11,941 nt of DNA from a bacterium (GTDB lineage Bacteria > Bacillota_I > Bacilli_A > RF39 > UBA660): the NCBI GenBank assembly GCA_029007685.1, contig JAQXIG010000007.1, positions 1 to 11,941 of the forward strand, written 5' to 3'. Position numbers and translations under genes: made by a program. The notes under the pieces were generated by a model, which was not told where the DNA came from, searched no databases, and saw only the letters and a program-made list of their open reading frames with translations. This document shows, piece by piece, positions 1 to 5,564 of this stretch (within the stretch, counting starts at the first letter, position 1; every line of letters begins with the position of its first letter).

Positions 1-1
1 T

Positions 2-1060
2 AATGATATGATTTCTTATAGTGAAAATCTTCCCATTATTATCGATGTTGAGAATGTCTCACAATTAAAGAAGTACATTTATCATAAATTTGGAAAATTT
101 TCATATAATAAAAAAATTTATTATTACTATATGAACGAAGATAATTCAGTTCAAAGAGTGGCTTTGACAAATGATTCTTATATTCGTCAAGCCCAGGAAG
201 ATGCTCTGCATAGTATTTTTCCTATTGTCTTTCTTACCTTATTAATTGTATCTCTTATGATTGTTATTTGGAGTTCTGTAACGGTCAAGAGAATAGAACG
301 TTTGAAAGTAAAAATTGATCATATTGACGATGATCAATATGACCATCAGATAGATTCTTCCAAGAATGATGAAATTAAATCTTTAGAACTAGCGATTGAG
401 GATATGAGAATTTCTTTACGAAATCAAGAATCCTATAGAAATCAATTATATCAAAATATATCGCATGACTTTAAAACTCCCTTAACAGTCATGAAATCTT
501 ATATAGAAGCATTAGAAGATGAAATTGAAACATTGGATAATGCTCTTCCTATATTAAAAGAACAAACTTTAAAATTAGAAAATAAAGTTCACTCCTTACT
601 CTATTTAAATAAGTTAGATTATGTTAAAGATATGAATTTAATCAAATTGGAGAAAGTGAATATCTATGAGCTGCTAAATCAATCCATTCAAAAATTTAAA
701 TATCGTAATAAAAATTTGAAATTTAAGATTATTTCTTCCTATCGTTCTAATGCTATTTTTATGGGGACTTTAGATTCTTGGGAAGCAATTATTGATAATA
801 TTCTAAATAATGCGATCCGCTATGCAGAAAAAGAAATTAGAATTACCATTAAGAAAAATCAACTTATATTTTTTAATGATGGTGCTAATATTGATCAGGA
901 TCTCATAGAGGGTATTTTTATTCCTTTTCGAAAAGGAATAAAAGGAGAATTTGGATTGGGATTATCGATTGTGAAAAAGACCTTAATAATGTTGGGATAT
1001 GATATTACTGTAAGGAATCATAAAAAAAGAGGTGTTTCGTTTGTGATTACGAAGAATTAA
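2..1060 (+). CDS. Sensor histidine kinase, 5'-truncated by window edge
   Basis: This is a membrane sensor kinase that would autophosphorylate on His and pass the phosphate to a response regulator, probably encoded just upstream outside the window. The frame is open to the left edge. The first Met is at base 8, but an N-terminal TM helix is missing, so the true start is almost certainly upstream. Numbering from that Met: residues 1-68 look like the end of an extracytoplasmic sensor region, a TM helix spans about 70-92, and a HAMP-like linker covers about 93-140. The H-box ISHDFKTPL has the phospho-acceptor His153. The N-box has Asn264/267/268 (IIDNILNNAIRYA), the G1 box NDG is at 290-292, the F-box is FIPFRKG, and G2 GLGLS is at 316-320. 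All catalytic boxes are intact, so it should be active. The ligand is unknown. A terminator overlaps the stop codon, so this gene ends its operon. Confidence 0.93.
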   Translation, partial: NDMISYSENLPIIIDVENVSQLKKYIYHKFGKFSYNKKIYYYYMNEDNSVQRVALTNDSYIRQAQEDALHSIFPIVFLTLLIVSLMIVIWSSVTVKRIERLKVKIDHIDDDQYDHQIDSSKNDEIKSLELAIEDMRISLRNQESYRNQLYQNISHDFKTPLTVMKSYIEALEDEIETLDNALPILKEQTLKLENKVHSLLYLNKLDYVKDMNLIKLEKVNIYELLNQSIQKFKYRNKNLKFKIISSYRSNAIFMGTLDSWEAIIDNILNNAIRYAEKEIRITIKKNQLIFFNDGANIDQDLIEGIFIPFRKGIKGEFGLGLSIVKKTLIMLGYDITVRNHKKRGVSFVITKN

Positions 1061-1088
1061 GCTATGTCGCGCTTTTTTCTTTTTTTTT
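1052..1088 (+). terminator. Intrinsic terminator of the histidine kinase gene
   Basis: The arms AAGAATTAAGC (1052-1062) and GCTTTTTTCTT (1071-1081) pair with a 2-base T/T internal mismatch around an 8-base loop. A run of T follows to 1088. The hairpin overlaps the last codons and stop of the kinase gene. The stem is AT-rich, so it is of moderate strength. Confidence 0.6.
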
Positions 1089-1098
1089 GGATATAATG

Positions 1099-1107
1099 TG
1101 TTATACT
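1099..1107 (+). promoter_or_regulatory. Extended -10 promoter element for the 1133 gene
   Basis: TGT followed by TATACT (1102-1107) is an extended -10 motif. It would start transcription near 1114, giving a leader of about 19 bases. No good -35 is present: the region 17 bases upstream is the T-run of the preceding terminator. A second TATAAT lies at 1092-1097. This is a plausible but not certain promoter. Confidence 0.4.
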
Positions 1108-1132
1108 ATTAATATGATAGGAAGTGAATGTC

Positions 1133-2395
1133 GTGAAAATGGTAAAAAGATCAATTGGATTAATTATTTTGTTAAGTTTCATTGTATTAGTGATTCAATT
1201 TGGAAGTAATTTGTTTACAAATGGTTATGAAAATCATTATGTGATTACTGGTGATAACATTCAATTTGATGTTCAAGAGGTTTACCAAAAAGAGTTAGGT
1301 GATGCCTATTATTTAAAGATTTCTAGTAATAATATGAAGTTTCACTATACGGTCGATAATCACTTTAATAAACAAAAAAAAATTATTAAAGATATTCAAT
1401 ATATAATGAAAGATGGTATGATGTGCATTTTTCCTGTTTTTACAAAGAAAGAGATTAGTGTTAATATTTTGTGTAGGGATAGCACTAGGTTATATGCTTA
1501 TGAAACTATTAAAAATGATGCTAGAGTAGTTTCGTTTGTAGATTCTTTAAAGAAAAAGGGATATTCATTATCAGCTTGGAATGTAGTAGAAGTAGCAACT
1601 AATAAAGCAACCCTTTCTACGGTTTTCAATGATCACATTTTAGATGGTGATACGATTTTGGTTTGGGCTTATAAAGGGTTAGAGTTGATTACGAAAGAAA
1701 AAAATGAATTTTTATCATTATATGGGTTTGATAAATATGAAAATACACACGGTAGATTAGTAGGACATTATTATGTTGTACCAGTTTATGATAATAATAG
1801 AGTATTTGATTTTCATAAGATTCATATTATTAATTTAGATTCTATGACCAAAAAAGAAATGGAATTAGAACAAGGATTACAACAAGATACTTATATTAAT
1901 GGAGTAGTAAATGATAAACTTTATTATTTTGATCCGGATCATTTGGTTCAGGTACAAATAGATCCGAAGAAACGAAGTGAAAAAGTTGTAGGAACTGTAG
2001 ATGATAATGCTCAGTATTATGACGGAGAATTTAGTACCGTTAATATATATGACTTTGTTTCTAATAAGAAAGAATTTCAAATTAATTATCAAGATAATCA
2101 AAAATTAATGAGTTATCACCCCAGTAAAATATACGAATCTGATACTAGTTACTATTATTTAACTAGTGATGGTGGTTTTTATCAATTAAATAAATATGAT
2201 TTAGAGTTACCAGTATTATTGTGGAACAATGGGAACATGAAAGAAATTAAGATCATGAATGATTCTGTTTATTTCATTACAGATGACACGCTGTATTTTT
2301 ATCAAGAAGAGTATGGACTTCATAGTGTGATTCAAAACCAAGAATGGAATTATAACAGTAATCACATTTTTGATGTATATAGAAAATCTAAATAG
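1133..2395 (+). CDS. Membrane-anchored extracytoplasmic protein of unknown function
   Basis: I do not recognise the family. I chose the GTG at 1133 because AGGAAG (1119-1124) lies about 8 bases before it. The in-frame GTG at 1124 lies at the edge of that ribosome binding site and cannot use it. The product is about 420 aa. It starts with a basic MKMVKRS segment, then a hydrophobic helix at about 8-23 (a signal anchor or uncleaved signal), with the rest predicted outside the membrane. The C-terminal half has repeated short beta-strand-like units about 40-50 residues apart, such as DKLYYFDPDHLVQVQI, YYYLTSDGGFYQL and DSVYFITDDTLYFYQ. These resemble blades of a beta-propeller, but that is inference from the pattern only. 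It is bounded by terminators on both sides, so it is probably monocistronic. No catalytic motif is visible. Confidence 0.8.
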   Translation: MKMVKRSIGLIILLSFIVLVIQFGSNLFTNGYENHYVITGDNIQFDVQEVYQKELGDAYYLKISSNNMKFHYTVDNHFNKQKKIIKDIQYIMKDGMMCIFPVFTKKEISVNILCRDSTRLYAYETIKNDARVVSFVDSLKKKGYSLSAWNVVEVATNKATLSTVFNDHILDGDTILVWAYKGLELITKEKNEFLSLYGFDKYENTHGRLVGHYYVVPVYDNNRVFDFHKIHIINLDSMTKKEMELEQGLQQDTYINGVVNDKLYYFDPDHLVQVQIDPKKRSEKVVGTVDDNAQYYDGEFSTVNIYDFVSNKKEFQINYQDNQKLMSYHPSKIYESDTSYYYLTSDGGFYQLNKYDLELPVLLWNNGNMKEIKIMNDSVYFITDDTLYFYQEEYGLHSVIQNQEWNYNSNHIFDVYRKSK

Positions 2396-2415
2396 GAATA
2401 GGTTTTCTTTTTTTT
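2381..2415 (+). terminator. Intrinsic terminator after the 1133 gene
   Basis: AGAAAATC (2381-2388) pairs with GGTTTTCT (2401-2408), eight pairs including one T-G wobble, around a 12-base loop. A T-run follows at 2409-2415. The left arm lies in the last codons of the gene. The stem is AT-rich but the geometry is good. Confidence 0.6.
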
Positions 2416-2439
2416 CGTATAATATAGTGGAGGTAAAAG

Positions 2440-2904
2440 ATGGAAACTTATATTGTAAAAGATGGCGATACGATTGTTAGTATTGCGAGAAAATTTAATA
2501 TTAGGGTTGTTGATTTAGTGGATGCTAATCAATTAGAAAATCAATTCTTTTTAGAATCGGGTGTTGAGTTGATTATTCCGACTACGATGCCAGCAGGTTT
2601 TTCTTATTATACCGTAGTAAAAGGAGATAATTTGTATCAGATTGCGGGAAAATTTGGAATTACAGATCAAGTATTAGCACAGTTAAACGGGCTAGATTTA
2701 AGTGAATATATTTATCCTGGTCAAAAACTAATTGTTCCTCAAAAAGGAAATAAAATTTATTTCACTCAAGAAAATGATCGTTTAAATGATATTGCGGAAA
2801 GTCTTGGGTTAACCAATGAGGAAATAGTATATTTTAATCCTAATTTATATTTATTACCAGATCAAGTGATTGTGTATCGAGAAACGGGAACAACTAGTAT
2901 TTAG
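2440..2904 (+). CDS. Three-LysM-domain protein without signal peptide
   Basis: The 154-aa protein is almost entirely three LysM peptidoglycan/chitin-binding modules: residues 3-47 (YIVKDGDTIVSIARKF...), 56-100 (YYTVVKGDNLYQIAGKF..., ending YPGQKLIVP) and a more divergent one at 106-146 (NDRLNDIAESLGLT...). The first two have the classic GDxxxxIA core and hydrophobic end strand. The start is clear, with GGAGG at 2429-2433 six bases before ATG. There is no signal peptide, TM segment, LPXTG motif or catalytic domain, so as written it would stay in the cytoplasm or leave by a non-Sec route. LysM proteins lacking signals occur among spore-coat and morphogenesis proteins such as SafA, but no sporulation gene is visible here. 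The role (cell-wall or spore-cortex binding) is inferred. The stop codon overlaps the convergent uvsE stop. Confidence 0.88.
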   Translation: METYIVKDGDTIVSIARKFNIRVVDLVDANQLENQFFLESGVELIIPTTMPAGFSYYTVVKGDNLYQIAGKFGITDQVLAQLNGLDLSEYIYPGQKLIVPQKGNKIYFTQENDRLNDIAESLGLTNEEIVYFNPNLYLLPDQVIVYRETGTTSI

Positions 2905-3854
2905 ATTTCAAAGGTTGTATTATTGAATGATTTAATATTAGATATTGTTTTTAATTGTCGAGAAAGACGGAAGAGTGCTTCGTCTTTTCCTTTGCATTCT
3001 AACATAATGTCAAGATCTTGCTGATATGCCTTTATAATATTTAGAAATTTTAAAAAGTCTTTCAAGACAATGTAGGTACTATGTGTTCTTTTTTCTTTTT
3101 GGTTTTTAGGAGAAGAAAAATGAATTTTGGGTAAGTAATTGGTAGTGGAATTTGCCCAAGTAGCAAAGATTCGGGGAAGATAATCGGTTAAACGTTCTTG
3201 GCCGTGATTACATCTATAATGATGATAGTCTAAAACAAAAGGAATGTTTAGTTCCTCACATAATTCTAATACATCAATGATATTGAAAATACGATCATCA
3301 TTTTCTAAGATAATCATGTTTTGAAGTTCTGGTCGTAGTTTTTTGAAATTTTCTTTAAAACGAGCTTTGGCTTCTTCTTTGGTTTCTTTGCCACTTCCAA
3401 TATGAAGAATTACTTTACCGTCTATTTGCATAGCTTGAAAAATTTGATAATTAAATTCTAAAATTTTAATACTGTTTTCGACAATGGTTTTATGAATGCT
3501 GTTTAAAACACAAAATTGATCAGGATGACTATCGACTCTGATCTTATGTCTTTGGATGTATTTTCCAATGTTTTGCCACTCTTTTAAGTAGGGAGTTATA
3601 TAATCAAATTCTACTTCAGGATGAGTAGCTAAAGGGATTATATGGTGACTAATACGATAGAAAAAAATCTCATTTTTAATGTTGTAGATTAGTATGTTTA
3701 GAAGGGTTTTGAGGTTTTCTTTAATAATATGATCTAGTTTTAGTTGAGCCTTTTTGGGATCTGATTTTTGATAAGATGTGTATGTCATAGTATGAAAATG
3801 CATTATTTCTTCTAAGGTTCTGGAAATTGCGACATATCCTAGTTTGAATTTCAT
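2901..3854 (-). CDS. uvsE: UV-damage endonuclease UvsE/UvdE
   Basis: This is an ATP-independent DNA repair endonuclease that nicks 5' to UV photoproducts and some other lesions, starting alternative excision repair in the cytoplasm. It is a TIM-barrel metalloenzyme. The start is the ATG at 3854-3852, with AAGAGGAG at 3870-3863 eight bases away. An in-frame GTG three codons earlier overlaps that site and is unlikely. The product is 317 aa, normal for the family. Metal-site residues as I recall them from the Thermus enzyme all have counterparts with matching spacing: His110 (SHPDQF), His151 (ILHIGSGK), Glu184 (ILENDD), Asp209 and His212 (LDYHH), the Lys243-x-His245 pair (PKIHFS), His258 and Glu286. 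An active enzyme is expected. It is convergent with the LysM gene, overlapping by 4 bases, and divergent from the 3980 gene. Neither neighbour suggests a shared pathway. Confidence 0.96.
   Translation of the reverse strand: MKFKLGYVAISRTLEEIMHFHTMTYTSYQKSDPKKAQLKLDHIIKENLKTLLNILIYNIKNEIFFYRISHHIIPLATHPEVEFDYITPYLKEWQNIGKYIQRHKIRVDSHPDQFCVLNSIHKTIVENSIKILEFNYQIFQAMQIDGKVILHIGSGKETKEEAKARFKENFKKLRPELQNMIILENDDRIFNIIDVLELCEELNIPFVLDYHHYRCNHGQERLTDYLPRIFATWANSTTNYLPKIHFSSPKNQKEKRTHSTYIVLKDFLKFLNIIKAYQQDLDIMLECKGKDEALFRLSRQLKTISNIKSFNNTTFEI
2963..2993 (+). terminator. Candidate terminator for the LysM gene, inside antisense uvsE
   Basis: AAAGAC (2963-2968) pairs with GTCTTT (2982-2987). Inside it, after a single G bulge, GAAG (2970-2973) pairs with CTTC (2978-2981) around the loop AGTG. 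A T-rich stretch TTTCCTTT follows. This ten-pair hairpin lies about 60 bases past the LysM stop and within the convergent uvsE coding sequence. The T-run is interrupted by CC, which lowers confidence. Confidence 0.5.
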
Positions 3855-3895
3855 GGGTATCACTCCTCTTATTTATTATGCTAATCATTTTAAAT

Positions 3896-3924
3896 TTTAT
3901 AAAAAATAGTTGCTGTCTTGTAAA
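3896..3924 (-). promoter_or_regulatory. Sigma-A-type promoter of uvsE
   Basis: On the minus strand TTTACA (3924-3919) and TATAAA (3901-3896) are separated by exactly 17 bases. The predicted start is near 3889, giving a leader of about 35 bases. The -35 overlaps that of the divergent plus-strand promoter. Confidence 0.6.
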
Positions 3925-3947
3925 TTATAAAATAGGTGTGGTATAAT
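3918..3947 (+). promoter_or_regulatory. Sigma-A-type promoter of the 3980 gene
   Basis: TTGTAA (3918-3923) and TATAAT (3942-3947) are 18 bases apart. TG at 3939-3940 makes an extended -10 (TGGTATAAT). Transcription would start near 3954. Confidence 0.65.
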
Positions 3948-3979
3948 TTGATAAAGTTAGAGTAGTTAGGAGTGATTGA

Positions 3980-4417
3980 ATGAAAAAAATAAAGACAAAT
4001 AATTTAGTAATTGGGATTGTGGTTGTTTTTGTGATGATTAGTTTGGTAGTAGTGGCTATGCTGTTATTCGGTGGTAAGAAAGAATCGCAGAAAGAAAAAC
4101 TTAGTAAAAGTTTAGAAGCCATGGGAACTGATTTTTATGAAAATTATTATTATCCACAGATAGCAACAACTGATGAAGAACGTAAGGAATTTGTGAAGAA
4201 ATATGAAAATATGGGAATTAAGATCAATTTAGATAATTTATCTCGTTATAACACTAGCCAAAACGAAGAAAGAGTAAAAGAATTTGTTAACGAGGAAACC
4301 AAGGAAAAATGTGATCAAACGAATACTAGAGTGATTATTTATCCAAAGAGTCCATATAAAAAAGAGTCCTATGAACTAAAAGTAGAATTAGTTTGTGGAT
4401 TTGACAAAGAAAAATAG
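3980..4417 (+). CDS. Small single-pass membrane protein of unknown function
   Basis: The 145-aa product is unrecognised. It has a short basic N-terminus (MKKIKTNN), one strongly hydrophobic helix at residues 9-30, and a charged, lysine- and glutamate-rich domain of about 115 residues. That domain should lie outside the membrane with an N-in orientation. It contains two cysteines (Cys111 and Cys139) that could form a disulfide. There is no lipobox Cys at the end of the helix, so it is not a lipoprotein. The start is well supported: AGGAG at 3968-3972, seven bases before ATG, and an extended -10 promoter upstream. A terminator overlaps the stop codon, so the gene is a single transcription unit. 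No function can be assigned. Confidence 0.82.
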   Translation: MKKIKTNNLVIGIVVVFVMISLVVVAMLLFGGKKESQKEKLSKSLEAMGTDFYENYYYPQIATTDEERKEFVKKYENMGIKINLDNLSRYNTSQNEERVKEFVNEETKEKCDQTNTRVIIYPKSPYKKESYELKVELVCGFDKEK

Positions 4418-4436
4418 AAGCAAGAGCTTCTTTTTT
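4416..4436 (+). terminator. Intrinsic terminator of the 3980 gene
   Basis: GAAGC (4417-4421) and GCTTC (4426-4430) form a perfect stem, with one more A-T pair at the base, around the tetraloop AAGA. Six T follow. The stem overlaps the last base of the stop codon. Confidence 0.85.
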
Positions 4437-4545
4437 AGGAGATAAACTGCTGTGAAAATTTTGATAATGGGAATGACTACATGACTGGATTATAGAAGGA
4501 ACTTTGTGAAAGCATCTTTACTATGGATTAGAAAGGATGGATCGG

Positions 4546-4725
4546 GTGATTGATTTGGATACTCCTCTAGAAATTAGAAAACGAAGAATTATGACCCAAT
4601 TTATGAAATGGAAGCTAGGATTAGAATCCTGTCATAATCGACCTACCTTGGCTATGTTAAAAGTGGTGTTTCGACGGACTAGAGAGCTGGAAACTGAAAA
4701 AAACAGAATTGAAGTGTGGACTTGA
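4546..4725 (+). CDS. Doubtful small ORF, hypothetical
   Basis: This frame encodes about 59 aa if it begins at the GTG at 4546, which has AAGGA (4533-4537) eight bases upstream. The ATG at 4537 overlaps that site and would be poorly translated. The predicted peptide is soluble and rich in Arg, Lys and Glu (EIRKRRIMTQFMKWKLG near the start), helical in character, with one Cys and no motif I know. No clear promoter precedes it, although a terminator isolates it from the upstream gene. The surrounding spacer is poor in coding signal. It may be a genuine small gene, a remnant, or chance. Confidence 0.35.
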   Translation: MIDLDTPLEIRKRRIMTQFMKWKLGLESCHNRPTLAMLKVVFRRTRELETEKNRIEVWT

Positions 4726-4853
4726 TCAGCGTAAAAATAAGCTAGTCATATTGTGAATGAAAAAGAGATTGTTGTTTATAAAATAAAGTAAGCTAGAGAA
4801 TAAATTCAGATATTTCAGAATGCTAAATTTAGAAGAATGACGAGGAAGAAAAA

Positions 4854-5312
4854 ATGGAGAAAGTACTTGAGATTAGTTTGTGTGATCAAGAGGATTTTAC
4901 AGATCGCTATAATAAAAAGCAAGTTTCTAAGGATTTAATTGATTATATTGTAGAAGAAGCAATCTTCTTGAAAGCTGATCAAACTATTAAAATGATGATT
5001 CATAATGAGTGTAAGTTGAATTGTGATATTGTTGAGATGATTAAGGATGGTCTTGCTTTAGAATACCAAAAAAGTTTAAGATCTTGTTATTTAAACAATT
5101 GGAAACAATTCGTACTTTGGGTTATTGGGATTTTATTTTTATTTTTATATACATTGATAGAAGAAAATTTCGTCTTTAGTGAAGCGTTATTGATTATTGC
5201 GTGGGTACCAATTTGGGAGGCAATTGATATGGAGTTATTTACAGATGTTAAAGAACGCAAAAAGCGAAAAATACTAAAGAAATTATTGAATAGTGAGTTT
5301 TTGATATGTTAG
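4854..5312 (+). CDS. Two-TM membrane protein of unknown function
   Basis: The 152-aa product has a soluble, mostly helical N-terminal part (1-82), then two hydrophobic helices at about 86-102 and 109-124. It ends with a basic tail (KERKKRKILKKLLNSEF, about 133-149). The positive charge suggests both ends lie in the cytoplasm, with a short outside loop (EENFVFSE). The segment WVPIWEAIDMELFTD at the end of the second helix looks like a conserved family signature. I have an unverified impression of similar hypothetical proteins in Firmicutes but know no function. The start is supported by GAGG at 4842-4845, eight bases before ATG. A weak TATAAA at 4777-4782 might be its -10. No terminator is visible after it. 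Confidence 0.75.
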   Translation: MEKVLEISLCDQEDFTDRYNKKQVSKDLIDYIVEEAIFLKADQTIKMMIHNECKLNCDIVEMIKDGLALEYQKSLRSCYLNNWKQFVLWVIGILFLFLYTLIEENFVFSEALLIIAWVPIWEAIDMELFTDVKERKKRKILKKLLNSEFLIC

Positions 5313-5564
5313 AAAATTTATTAGAAATGAGAATTATTTTTCAGATCTTTTATTTTTAGTGTGTTTAGGTACTGGTATATTACCAATCAAGATAAATATA
5401 CATTGATTAGTAAATTTATTACGACGAAAAGATGAATTCAGACCGGAGATAGAATGGGAAAAATTTTTTGGAAGATCGTTTGTGAAAATTTTGAGAAATT
5501 TCTATGTATTTTATCGAAATTGAAATTTTTGTGTTATCATAATTTCTGTTAGGTTGTGAAGTAG
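5313..5564. other. Spacer with possible degenerate coding sequence
   Basis: This is a 252-base spacer with no confident gene. A 17-codon frame starts at 5306 and stops at 5357-5359. An overlapping 34-codon open stretch (5331-5432), in the same frame as the preceding gene but after three stops, has a protein-like composition. The two could be pieces of a decayed small gene, but this is weak. A short hairpin GGTA-TAT-TACC lies near 5368-5383. Confidence 0.3.
5532..5543 (+). promoter_or_regulatory. Possible extended -10 for the LtaS-like gene
   Basis: TGTTATCAT (5532-5540) is an extended -10 match, overlapping CATAAT (5538-5543). TTGAAA at 5520-5525 is too close to be its -35. Transcription would begin near 5547, about 18 bases before the start codon. 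Confidence 0.3.

Noticed and set aside
1124..1132. GTG at 1124 as the start of the 1133 gene
   Set aside because: It overlaps the AGGAAG ribosome binding site that is properly spaced for the GTG at 1133, so the downstream start was preferred.
4738..4796. Direct repeat TAAGCTAG, two copies 51 bases apart
   Set aside because: Only eight bases, in AT-rich spacer, with no flanking duplication or element between the copies. Compatible with chance.
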